Source: Acrasis kona
Taxonomy: Eukaryota > Heterolobosea > Eutetramitea > Acrasida > Acrasidae
Reading direction: 5' to 3'
Length of the DNA: 64,000 nucleotides
NCBI GenBank assembly: GCA_026419775.2
Contig: JAOPGA020000701.1
Span: forward strand, 1 to 64,000
Made by a program: the position numbers and the translations under genes. Below are positions 20,111 to 29,119 of the stretch, piece by piece; the stretch's first letter is position 1, and each line of letters begins with the position of its first letter. The notes beneath the pieces are model-generated. The model was not told the origin of the DNA. It saw nothing but the letters and a program-made list of their open reading frames with translations, and did not search any database.

Positions 20111-21167
20111 TTCTTATGATGATAAAAGATCAATTGTTTAAGCGTCTTTTATATTATCAATACAATTATTTATAGGACACTTTATGACCTTTTTAACATT
20201 TTTCACCATTGATCATTTGTGATCAGGTTTTGAGGGCATCATATGATTACAAAAAATCAGCTAGTCAACTTTGAAAATGGTGATTCTCAGTTCTCACGAG
20301 TAGCTAACACTTTCAAAAGAGGAGACATCCAAGATCACAGTCTGAAAAACGCGAGTTCTACTCTAGTAGAATACATGCTGGCAGATATGCTCATGTCTTT
20401 GGAGTAAAAAAGGCCATGCAACAATTTCCATTGTACTCTCGAGGGAAAATTCAATATTGGATGCGCCAGTACAGATCTAATCAAATAGCTACCAATACAT
20501 GGGGTGGTAGTAGATGAAGGCGAAATTAAAAGCCTTATACTGATCCATGCGTGTCACTATCCTCAAAGTACCCTATTAGAGTATACAACATCTCTTGAAA
20601 GCATGGGATACGAAGACGTATCCAGATCATGGGGAGCGGCAGGAATCATCTTTTCAATATTTCTAGTGGGGGGGGGTATACAATGATTTCGGTTCAAAGT
20701 AGGGAGGTCAAAAGACGAGTGGCAGAAATCATCTTTTCTTTAAAGCGGATATCTGAAAAGTAAAAACAATTTCTGAAAAATAAAAAACTATCTGAAAAAT
20801 AAAAAACCGAGATATCTCACTCAGAAATGACTGTCGCTCGATACTTCAAAAACGAATCATGCTCTACTCATCAAGGGCTACACAATGATGTAACTTTCGG
20901 TTTTTCGGGAATCTGTCGCATTAGATTAAATGTAGTTAAGGCGTTTCGTAACTCAATTTTCGCTGTTGTAGCAAATTTTTGGACCATCATAGAGACGTCC
21001 AATAAATTCCGCATTGATTCAGAAAATTCCTCGTAATACAAAATTTTTCTATCCAACCGGGTGTATTTGAACTTTTTCCGCTTTTCCTTGGTACTTCAAT
21101 TTGGGGGAATTTCAAGTTCCGAATATGTATAAATAACTATTCAATAAGGGTTGTTCCGTTCAAAAGA
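20111..21167 (+). other. Mobile-element debris with a small tandem repeat
   Basis: About 1 kb of degenerate sequence. Plus-strand frames at about 20250-20405 and 20504-20660 read like coding sequence (IKSLILIHACHYPQSTLLEY, SMGYEDVSRSW) and recall the N-terminal helix-turn-helix of DDE_3/Tc1-like transposases. This is only a resemblance. A G9 run (20669-20677) and a repeated GGCAG(G/A)AATCATCTTTTC (20638, 20720) follow. At 20745-20812 lies a triplet of TCTGAAAAATAAAAAAC-type repeats flanked by GATATC sites. No intact gene. Confidence 0.35.
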
Positions 21168-22085
21168 ATGGAAAACGACAACAGCTTTACAGATGAGATG
21201 AACGACATTGCNAATGATGCATCACAAACGGCTAGCATGTTTCTAGAGAGAATTGGAGCCGACAAATATGAGGGAAAGCAATGCCCATTTTGCAACTCCT
21301 ACATCAATCATATTTTTGTCTATCCTCATGTCAAGAAGTGCGTTGATGTTTATGAGCAGACCTTTAAACTTGGGGTTCATTCAATAGAGCATCAAAGCCT
21401 ATTAAAGCGATCTTACGAAGAATTTAGACAACCAGAACCCAAAAAGCAAAGGGTGGACGAGAAGCAGGTGAAAGAAGATGAAGAAATTCAATCACCCTTG
21501 AACCAACCAGGGTATCAAGAATCACCATACAAGTCAGCAAAACCAATCAGTAAGCAGATTAAATGCATGCTTGGCAACGTAAAAGACTGCCCTCCTGAGC
21601 CAAACACAAAGGTTCGAGGAAAAATTATTGCACGTGACACCGCCCTCTGCTGCCCTAAGACACCATACAACAATAAAAAGAACATCATCCTCAAAATCTA
21701 TGATCATACTTTAAAGGCCTGCCGCATCACACATTTCCAGGACAAATCTCTCTTGGTACCTATGGTAAAATTTTGCTTAAAAAAAGAACGACCAGAGACA
21801 AGTGACGATGACACAGATGTTGAGCACAGTGATAACGAGCAAAGTAGCTCAACAACTGTTACCTGCTACCATTGCAGGAGGGGGAAAGCACAAAAAAGCA
21901 TTGCAGTTGGACCTAGAGATGCACCTTTGGATAAATTCTGGATGTACTGTTCAATCAAATGTTTGTTCAAGCACATGTCTACTGTGAGCACCTCTGTATG
22001 GGATGACTTTGTTAAAGATGCGGGTGTTGCACCAGAGGGGGCTGAAAAAGATAAGCAGGATGAGCTTGACAGTTTGTTTGACTAG
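21168..22085 (+). CDS. Zinc-finger protein within the transposon island
   Basis: 305 aa from ATG 21168 to TAG 22085, with one ambiguous base at 21212. Near the N-terminus CPFCNSYINHIFVYPHVKKC is a CxxC...H...C zinc knuckle. A Lys/Glu-rich disordered middle (PEPKKQR, a likely nuclear signal) leads to a central conserved-looking domain with CPPEPNTKVRG and FQDKSLLVPMVKFCLKK. A second CxxC...CxxxC cluster (CYHCRRGK...MYCSIKC) is near the C-terminus. I do not recognise the family. Its place beside a Harbinger-type transposase suggests a DNA-binding partner protein of a transposon, but a host gene is possible. Confidence 0.6.
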   Translation: MENDNSFTDEMNDIXNDASQTASMFLERIGADKYEGKQCPFCNSYINHIFVYPHVKKCVDVYEQTFKLGVHSIEHQSLLKRSYEEFRQPEPKKQRVDEKQVKEDEEIQSPLNQPGYQESPYKSAKPISKQIKCMLGNVKDCPPEPNTKVRGKIIARDTALCCPKTPYNNKKNIILKIYDHTLKACRITHFQDKSLLVPMVKFCLKKERPETSDDDTDVEHSDNEQSSSTTVTCYHCRRGKAQKSIAVGPRDAPLDKFWMYCSIKCLFKHMSTVSTSVWDDFVKDAGVAPEGAEKDKQDELDSLFD

Positions 22086-22260
22086 GGAGTCTGACTTGCC
22101 AGGCATGCTACAATAAAAAATATTAATACTTATAGAGTTGTTCTCAAACCTGTTCTTGTGGCCAACGTTATTCACTTGCATGATCGGGCTTAATTGTAAT
22201 GACTTTGAACGGCTATACAAAGATGTAAAACATGACCTTTTATCCACCAGTGTCGAGACA

Positions 22261-22844
22261 TTAGAGAAAAAGAAAGTGAACCATGGTAAACCAAGTAACA
22301 TTAAACTCAGCATTAAACTTGACCTCTTTTTCCGAAAGCTTAACCGTGCTATCTGGATAAGGAAATGCAACTCTTGGGTACTCCTTTTGTAAGCCTCTAT
22401 ATCCGAGATCGACGGCTATCCATTCCTTTGTTGTTAATTCTTTGTAGATTTTGTTCTCTTCTAGGTCAATCACATTTTTATCGTTCATTGACCCGTTATA
22501 AGATGGGCTCACATAATAAATGTAGCCAGTTGGGGAGCATGCAATAAGTATTGTGAAAGTGTGTTTGGATTTCTTCCCTACAGTTGGTTAGCAATATGAA
22601 ATTATAGATTAATACCTGAAAAAAGGGACCGCTCAGTTGATCTATGTCTTGGTTTGTTTACTCCTTGCTCTGTACCATCAAGCACAAATGTAATTAAAGC
22701 ACCCCGTAGGAAAGCTCCATTCTCCTTCCGTAAATCAAATTCTGGTATATGTATTTTTGGGTCAAAGTAATTGAACAGAACTTGAAGAGTAGCCTTGTTA
22801 TACTTACGAAACGCCTTAAGTAATCCGACGAAAAAGACGTTCAA
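22261..22844 (-). CDS. Harbinger/DDE_Tnp_4-type transposase, C-terminally truncated
   Basis: Two exons (22844-22616, 22577-22261) with a 38-nt intron give 181 aa. The pattern is that of DDE_Tnp_4 endonucleases: FVLDGTEQGVNKP carries the first catalytic Asp, KKSKHTFTILIACSPTGYIY is the following strand pair, SPSYNGSMND holds the second Asp, and WIAVDLGYRGL is the conserved GY(R/K)G loop. The last acidic residue, normally in an R-V-E motif after LSEKEVKFNAEFN, is missing; the frame ends at WFTMVHFLFL. A shifted frame runs on to about 21951 and may be the lost end. It is probably inactive. It is divergent from the CRN-like gene, with 56 bp between the two start codons. Confidence 0.7.
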
Positions 22845-22900
22845 AAATAAATCTACCTGCTGTGTTAAAAATTAAACCGAAGTTGACAACATGATGGTCA

Positions 22901-25030
22901 ATGAAAAACTCATTCGTAAAGACTTTTCATGCGAGAGACCCAGTGCGCCCAGAGAATTCTTTCTTTGTTGACCCAAGTGAGTGGAACTCCAATCACCTCC
23001 TTCCTGTTATCGAAAGAGGAGGACATGTTATACTTTTGGCACCAAGTTCAAGCGGTAAAACAACAAGAGTCTTGTCTCTAAAAGACCAATTAAACGCCAC
23101 AGGCAAATATTATTGCATCTACATTGTCGCATCATCCATGGCCTTAACGAATAATATTTTCGAGAATTTTACAAGTCAAGTTAACGAACAACTTCGTCAA
23201 ATAGTTATTGGATACCAGAAACAAGACTTTAAAAAATACGAAGATGTTTACAAAGAATTTGATACTTCCGGGAAGCAGTTAGTACTTTTACTTGATGAGA
23301 TTGACGCTATAGGAGCTCCTAGAGTCGACAAGAAACAGCGGCAGGAGTTTCTTACCGCAATCAGAGTGGAAAGGGATAAGAACAGAGGAGGTCACAAGAC
23401 ATTCCTTTTATCTTCGTTTATCATATCAAACGTTTTTGGACCATACCTGATCGAAACAGTTGGAAGTTCCCCATACAATGTCAATGATGTAAAATTCGCA
23501 CCATTCTTCTCATTAGATGATACGAAAGACCTATTCAAACAATATCAAGACTACAACAAAATTACGGATTTTGATGACAAAATTATAGATTTAACATTCG
23601 AATTCACTGGTGGTGCACCAGGTTTGACTTGTATCATGGGGGAGCTGTTGGATAAGCATCGTATTCGTGAGAACAAAATGCCCAATATCTCGGAATGGTA
23701 CAATTACTTGAGCTCGACCGAATGCATTTTGAATATATTGCTGAGCAGCAACTACATGGCTATATATATGTACTTGATTGGTGATCCAGATACTTTCGAT
23801 GTGTTAGTCAAAAGCCTTTCAGCGACAATACCAAACCTTGGTGATATTCATGTAGACAATTTGTACATGTTACAAAGAACTAATATAGTCCGCATAGAAT
23901 CAGGTAGATATGTAGTCGCAAATCCTTTTGTGCCTCGACTGATTAGCTATATATTAAGACCAGTTGCTGCTGTCAAAGAATTTACATTGTACGATGAGCG
24001 TGGTATTGTGGTTGTAAAAAATCTTTTAAAAGAAACGATCAAATTGATAAGTCCTATAGACATCATCATGCAACAGAAGCAGAGTTCAAATAGCCATTGC
24101 AGTAAATGTGGTCCTGCCTACAAGGAGATACATTATGTAAATGCATTCAAAATCGCTTTGGATAAACTACTCGCAAGCCAAACGTCCTACTTTTATTTAA
24201 TTGAAAAGCCTGTTCAAGTTGGGAGATCTACAATGTCGTGTGATTCTGTTATAAGATTATCTGGACAAAGAATTGGTATTGAACACGCAGCAGCAGTTAG
24301 TATCGCACCAGATTCAGCTTCACAGGGGACATTGATGCATCATATTGACAAACAAGCGTATGTATACAAGAGTGTACTAGAACTAGATCAGATGTGGGTT
24401 ATTGACTGGACTAATGTCGAGCCAAAGCACACCACACACGCTTCTGACAAAATCTACCACTACCCGAAAAGGGAGTACTGCAAATTAGTATATGTCTATC
24501 ACAACGCTGATTTCAACAAGCTGCAAATCCATTTTGAAGACGAAGTTGTTGATGTACATTTGAAGCTTTCTTTGACTCCACAGGAAGTTTATAGCGAACA
24601 TTTAAATAAAAAAAGAAAATTTCAAGATGGAGAGATCATAGATTCTCAGAGTGATATTGAAGCACTACAGAGGGAGAATCAATTGTTGCAACAGCAGTTA
24701 TATCTACAAAAGCAATGTAAGTCACAACACAACAAAAGTACTCAACATGTTATTGTAGTGGGTGGAGCGAGTGGAGGTGGTCAGAAGCCATTGTTTCAAA
24801 TTGAAGTGTTCAAATACAAATCAGGTGAAGATGACTTTGGTTGCGTAATCGATATCGGAGATGATTTGTCAAGTTGGGATGAAATCAAGCAAAAGATTGC
24901 CCATAAGTGTGGGATCTCAGGGTTTGAATTTCTTGTAAAAGAATCAAATGGTGGAAAATTTTCTAAAATTGATGAAAAAAAATATCTGGTAAATGGGGGA
25001 ACGTACTATTATGTAACAAAGAAACAATAA
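22901..25030 (+). CDS. Crinkler-like (CRN) P-loop NTPase fused to a restriction-endonuclease-fold domain
   Basis: 709 aa, single exon. Residues 40-135 form a P-loop NTPase core: Walker A in LLAPSSSGKTT (K53) and Walker B in QLVLLLDEIDAI (D132, E133). An alpha-helical region follows, then about residues 395-510 match the REase-superfamily domain typical of CRN proteins: CDSVIRL (D448), RIGIEHAAA (E461) and HHIDKQAYVYK, then MWVIDWT. A coiled coil (IEALQRENQLLQQQLYLQKQ) leads to a final domain of about 80 residues with a beta-grasp look, ending GTYYYVTKKQ. CRN proteins are NTPase-nuclease effectors or genome-conflict proteins in oomycetes, chytrids and other eukaryotes. The usual N-terminal ubiquitin-like header is absent, and the C-terminal domain may replace it. 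The NTPase call is strong, the REase call good and the ubiquitin-like call tentative. Confidence 0.75.
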   Translation: MKNSFVKTFHARDPVRPENSFFVDPSEWNSNHLLPVIERGGHVILLAPSSSGKTTRVLSLKDQLNATGKYYCIYIVASSMALTNNIFENFTSQVNEQLRQIVIGYQKQDFKKYEDVYKEFDTSGKQLVLLLDEIDAIGAPRVDKKQRQEFLTAIRVERDKNRGGHKTFLLSSFIISNVFGPYLIETVGSSPYNVNDVKFAPFFSLDDTKDLFKQYQDYNKITDFDDKIIDLTFEFTGGAPGLTCIMGELLDKHRIRENKMPNISEWYNYLSSTECILNILLSSNYMAIYMYLIGDPDTFDVLVKSLSATIPNLGDIHVDNLYMLQRTNIVRIESGRYVVANPFVPRLISYILRPVAAVKEFTLYDERGIVVVKNLLKETIKLISPIDIIMQQKQSSNSHCSKCGPAYKEIHYVNAFKIALDKLLASQTSYFYLIEKPVQVGRSTMSCDSVIRLSGQRIGIEHAAAVSIAPDSASQGTLMHHIDKQAYVYKSVLELDQMWVIDWTNVEPKHTTHASDKIYHYPKREYCKLVYVYHNADFNKLQIHFEDEVVDVHLKLSLTPQEVYSEHLNKKRKFQDGEIIDSQSDIEALQRENQLLQQQLYLQKQCKSQHNKSTQHVIVVGGASGGGQKPLFQIEVFKYKSGEDDFGCVIDIGDDLSSWDEIKQKIAHKCGISGFEFLVKESNGGKFSKIDEKKYLVNGGTYYYVTKKQ

Positions 25031-25159
25031 AATTTGTTTTTACTTCATAATTGCCTCTTTCAAATTAAGAATGCAGAAGTTTTAAAAAAAAAGTCATAAT
25101 TTAAAGTGCCTCTTCTTGTCGTCGTAAATATGACGTGCATTCCAAAGTAATTCTGGTTT

Positions 25160-25670
25160 CTATTCCTTCCGGGGTGCTTCGGTTGATGATGCGAAGAATT
25201 TCGTAATCAGGTGGTTGACTTGGTTCCTTGTATGAACGTGTTGTTTAGCAGGTGCCACAGCACATTCATTCTGGTAGGCGTATTCAGGTTCCCATTTTGT
25301 ATGACATTTTAGATTGTGGCGGAGAACATTTAGAAACATTTTTATTTTCATTTTTTTCCAATAATTGAACATTCGCAGGGGGTGCAGCTTCCTTGCTCTG
25401 ATATTAAAAATGCGTTTCAAATAGTGAACAGGTAACTCGTCGAGTTGAATCTTATGGACGCACATGTTCAAAACATTACTGCATGTATATTGATTTGATT
25501 GGGACCCACATAGAAAGAATTCTCTGATTTAACTGGGTCTCTCTGGTGATGGAACAACCATATGTATAATAACCGAATGACACTTCTTGTCATTTCTGTA
25601 AAATGCACGTTGATAAACTTTTGGCCTTGGAATTGGGTTGTGAGTGCAGTCAATGGCACCAACAGCGGGG
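25160..25670 (-). pseudogene. Harbinger-type transposase remnant containing a CRN-like fragment
   Basis: On the minus strand at 25670-25560 the frame reads VGAIDCTHNPIPRPKVYQRA then FYRNDKKCHSVIIHM, the first-Asp region of a DDE_Tnp_4/Harbinger transposase. It then breaks. In another frame at about 25548-25496 lies RDPVKSENSFYVGPNQ, close to RDPVRPENSFFVDPSE at the N-terminus of the neighbouring CRN-like gene and alike at the DNA level too. A 103-codon frame (25471-25160) follows without a recognised domain. All parts are broken. Confidence 0.6.
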
Positions 25671-25814
25671 TTCGATATTGCGGAAAATCCCCGTCAATGC
25701 ATTTTTAAAATAATTTGTTGCCCGGCAAGTTGAATTTGATCACTAAAGATTAAGGAGTCCAACAAATTGGAGGAACGTGGTGTCTAGTGCTTTCATCATG
25801 GGAATTAATCATGA

Positions 25815-26217
25815 ATTCGATTTGCCCCTCTGCCTCATTAATCTTACCGTTGATAAGAGTACAAGTATATTAGAGGTATTACGGAGTTGCTGATTATGCC
25901 GTAGTCAAATCAGTCTTCGTCCTAGACGATTCTAGGTTTAGTGTTAGTTTTATGTCAAGTATATAGAGCAGTCAAGAACAAGCGTCCTGCTTATTGTTTC
26001 GTGTGGAGTGTTGTAATGTATTGTAATTAGAATCAACTATGAAGAGTAAGAAGGAAGTTGCATATGGAGATTGAAGGATACATTATAGTTCGCATGAACT
26101 TCGTATGAACTTGCCAGTATAAAAGGATACTATAATGTTAGGAATAAATATCTTAGAATTGATCGTGTAACCACGTGTTAGTTTTACTAGTGTCTATACG
26201 ATTATTCTTTTATTTCA
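25815..26217 (+). mobile_element. Isolated LTR of the same retrotransposon as at the window start
   Basis: Matches 1574-1991 over its whole length with small indels, including the TATAAAA/GGATACTATAATG promoter-like block and the TTATTTCA end. No internal retroelement sequence adjoins it, so it is a solo or 5'-truncated LTR. I find no clear target-site duplication (3' flank GAAAT). It ends 243 bp upstream of the tRNA-Glu gene. Confidence 0.85.
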
Positions 26218-26261
26218 GAAATAATGCGATTACATAATCAAACCTCTGGATTTATCCCCTT

Positions 26262-26330
26262 ATATTTCTCATGAATAAATATTATGACTCATATAAAAGT
26301 TACTACGACGTTGTTGAGGTGAGTTATAAA
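26262..26330 (-). repeat. Inverted fragment of the 17.7-18.0 kb repeat
   Basis: TTACTACGACGTTG then GAGGTGAG, preceded by TTTCTCATGA, is the reverse complement of the end of the second 113-bp unit and its flank (about 17900-17960), with one small insertion and a diverged middle. It is a short relic of the same repeat family. Confidence 0.6.
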
Positions 26331-26460
26331 AATCAAACGTAAAGAAAGACACATAACAAGCTTGTATGTCTGGAAGGCACTATTTGAAACAAGAACAAGT
26401 AATGCTTTGATTCAATATCATAGATTACAATGCGTGTAAGTAATTTCTTCTTTTCATATA

Positions 26461-26532
26461 TCCGTTATAGTCTAGGTGGTTAGGATGAGCGGCTTTCACC
26501 CGCTAGACCCGGGTTCGAGTCCCGGTAACGGA
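26461..26532 (+). tRNA. tRNA-Glu (anticodon UUC)
   Basis: A 72-nt cloverleaf. The acceptor stem pairs TCCGTTA with TAACGGA. The D arm contains the usual GGTGGTTAGGA loop. The anticodon stem AGCGG/CCGCT encloses the loop CTTTCAC with anticodon TTC. The T arm is CCGGGTTCGAGTCCCGG, with GGTTCGAGTCC as the B box. No intron. A T7 run directly after G26533 is the Pol III terminator. Confidence 0.96.
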
Positions 26533-26533
26533 G

Positions 26534-26540
26534 TTTTTTT
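26534..26540 (+). terminator. Pol III terminator of tRNA-Glu
   Basis: A run of seven T one base after the tRNA discriminator end, as expected for RNA polymerase III termination. Confidence 0.8.
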
Positions 26541-26634
26541 AATTGCCGTTATATTGGCTCTTATGATATCAAGTTTTGGATTGTTGAGTGTATGCAATCA
26601 GATAAAATTGAGGTTTTGCAATAAATAAGATTTT

Positions 26635-27831
26635 TTATACACACTCTGTGGTTGATCCAGATGGGTGACATTTGAGGCCTTGACCTTGACTATATTTTTC
26701 AGAACAACAATTATGTTCGCATTCAGAACTGTGCTGGCATGGGTCCCAATCCTTTTTTTTTCCTCCACCTCCGGTTTTAATCTCCGCCCAATTGAAGGCA
26801 CCACTTAGCGATTGAGCGTAGTAACTTTTTTGTTTTACCATTTCATATGTTTGACCGCTTGTTCCAAACTCGAAATCCTTGTCGTTGGCAGGGTTTAAAA
26901 TCTCCCAAGGCATGAATGGAACACCCAATTCATTTGCTACGTCAATTAAAGGACGCATGCCGTTTACTTTGGTGTTATCGTTGCCTTGCACACCAAACTC
27001 TTCGTAAATGACTCTCTTTCCGTAACGTCTGGCCTTATCAAGCGCACTTTTAATGTTGTTTCTGACATTTCCTGCATTGGTATCGTAACTATGTAGAGTC
27101 ACAATGTCAATTTCTTTACATTGGAAGTATTGATCAGGTAAGCTATCCCAAAATTCTGCTCCTCCACCAGTACTAATAAGAACACCGTTGGACAGGTATT
27201 GACGGATTGCCTTTGCTCTTCCGCACTGCCAATTTAAGTTCTTGTTGTCGACGTGACCTTGGTTCTCGTTCTCAATGTTGAACGATAGGATGGCCTCGTT
27301 GATCTCTCCCCACCTACGATTGTTGAAGATTGGATTTCTATAATTAACAATGTGTGCTATTCTTCTGTCGTAGTCAGCTTGGGCATTTGAGTCAAAATAG
27401 AATTTAGAAGGTTGATTGTCGTGACTACATTTTGGTGAAACATCCCGAAGGCCGTATTTACCGACGTACGCATCTCTAGCCCAACATCCAAGCGAGTATC
27501 TATCGTGCAGGGCAATGTTTAATTTGATGCCTCTATCGTAGCACTCTTTCATAAGAACGTTGATTTGGTTGAGGACCGTGTCATCATACTTTCCGACGTT
27601 GTAAGCTTCAATGTCATTTACTCCTCTTGAACTCGATCCTTTCGATCCTCTTCCTACACTTACGACGAACACACGTAGAACTTTGAGTCCTGCATCGCGG
27701 ATGGCGTCAAGGTGACGTCTTCTATCGTTGTCCTCTAATGTGTGAATAAAGTAACTATTTACCCCCGCCCAACTGTTGGCCAGAGCTAAGCCAACAAGAA
27801 AAGCAAGTACTAATGATGCTTTTGCGAGCAT
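26635..27831 (-). CDS. Secreted GH5-type endo-beta-mannanase with a cysteine-rich C-terminal tail
   Basis: 398 aa from ATG 27831, single exon. A signal peptide (MLAKASLVLAFLVGLALA) is followed by a TIM-barrel of GH5 mannanase type: WAGVNSYFIH at the start, LRVFVVSVG on strand 2, SFNIENENQGH with the acid/base Glu after Asn, LHSYDTN, and RVIYEEFGVQG with the nucleophile Glu. These are the two carboxylates of clan GH-A. A Gly/Lys linker leads to about 35 residues with six cysteines (CQHSSECEHNCCSEKY...C...C), a small disulfide-rich module that may bind polysaccharide or stabilise the enzyme. Likely role: digestion of mannan or glucan from food organisms. Exact substrate inferred. Confidence 0.85.
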   Translation of the reverse strand: MLAKASLVLAFLVGLALANSWAGVNSYFIHTLEDNDRRRHLDAIRDAGLKVLRVFVVSVGRGSKGSSSRGVNDIEAYNVGKYDDTVLNQINVLMKECYDRGIKLNIALHDRYSLGCWARDAYVGKYGLRDVSPKCSHDNQPSKFYFDSNAQADYDRRIAHIVNYRNPIFNNRRWGEINEAILSFNIENENQGHVDNKNLNWQCGRAKAIRQYLSNGVLISTGGGAEFWDSLPDQYFQCKEIDIVTLHSYDTNAGNVRNNIKSALDKARRYGKRVIYEEFGVQGNDNTKVNGMRPLIDVANELGVPFMPWEILNPANDKDFEFGTSGQTYEMVKQKSYYAQSLSGAFNWAEIKTGGGGKKKDWDPCQHSSECEHNCCSEKYSQGQGLKCHPSGSTTECV

Positions 27832-27959
27832 TTTGATTTTTATTGATATTAACCCGCAGGAATGATAGGGTGAATTGGAGTGTCATTGTAGTTGACTGTT
27901 TTGAGTTCAAAATTTACAATTCGCTTGTTGGTAACCATTTGTAACCGAAGACCATTCTG

Positions 27960-29036
27960 ATGACAATACATGTAAGCAACAAGGATATTGTACAAGAAGA
28001 TTTTGGTAGCAAAATACTGGGAATAAAATCCAAACCTGATAATGAGGTATGCTGTGATTGTAGCTGTGGGGGTATGTGCCAAATCTTTTCAAAATTTAAC
28101 AAAGATAAGAAACAACATGGGCCAGTACTACATTTGGATGTTTTCTATGCATTAATTGCAGTGGCGTACACAGGTCCCTTGGAACTCATGTAAGTAAAGT
28201 GAAGAGCGTCACACTCGATAGTTGGTCATTAGAAGAGATAAGGGTAAGAATAAAGTTTTTCAATGTGTAAACTTTTAGTCGATGGAACTCTGGGGTAATA
28301 AAAGAGTTAACAACATGTTCGAAAGCAACGTTCCAAGTTACTATACCAAACCAATCGAGGAAGCACCGTACGAATATCGACTTGAATACATAACAGCAAA
28401 GTACATTTATCAACACTTTGTTAAAAGCGCGATGCCCCCACCGGTGCCAATTAATACCCCCTTACCAAATCTGACCGGTTCATACAAAACAACACCAAAG
28501 AAGAGCAGTACCAAAAAAGCATCTCAATCTCTTAGAAAAGCCGAACCAAACAAGAACGTTGGTCAAGTTGAATTTTCCGGCATTTTGAATATTATTTTGA
28601 AGCGCGGAATAGACATGAAGCCCATGAATACGACAACAAATTGGTTAAGTGACCCTTACGTCATTTTAGGAGCAGGTCCTGATTTTAACGACTGTATGAA
28701 CATTCACCCTGGTTTGTCTTGACAATTTTCTTTAAATTATTGATTAACGGTGTAGGTCAATTAAGCAAGAGTGAGGTGAAAAGAAAAACCTTGAATCCAG
28801 AATGGAACCAAAGAATGTGCTGTTGTATTTGCAGCCTTGATACAGATGTAATACACATTGAGGTTTGGGATTACGATAAATTGTCGGCCCATGAATTTAT
28901 GGGGGAGTATCACCTTCAATTGTGCGATTTGGACATTTTAAATCAGAAGGATCAGAAGGTGAACGTGTGCATATCCCTACAGAGTGTTGAGAGAGGGTGC
29001 ATAGAATTAGAAATATCGTATCATAGTCTTAAATGA
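27960..29036 (+). CDS. ArfGAP - C2 domain protein
   Basis: Four exons (27960-28071, 28110-28243, 28279-28711, 28756-29036) with introns of 38, 35 and 44 nt give 319 aa. Splicing rebuilds the ArfGAP zinc finger exactly: CCDC, 16 residues, then CINC (Cx2Cx16Cx2C), followed by [20 protein letters not shown], which contains the catalytic arginine. A basic linker precedes a C2 domain ([37 protein letters not shown]). ArfGAPs stimulate GTP hydrolysis on Arf proteins in vesicle traffic, and the C2 domain would bring the enzyme to membranes, perhaps Ca2+-dependently. The architecture resembles plant AGD12/13. The exact start is uncertain, because an upstream exon is possible. Confidence 0.88.
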
Positions 29037-29119
29037 CCTGTACCACCATGTATAATAATTATAAATTTATTTTTGTAACAAGTTGTCGGGCTTCTATAAA
29101 TTTCTTGACAACCAGAAAA

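Noticed and set aside
20669-20677. G9 run as a possible G-quadruplex
   Set aside because: A single G tract in decayed transposon sequence; no further G runs nearby to form a quadruplex.
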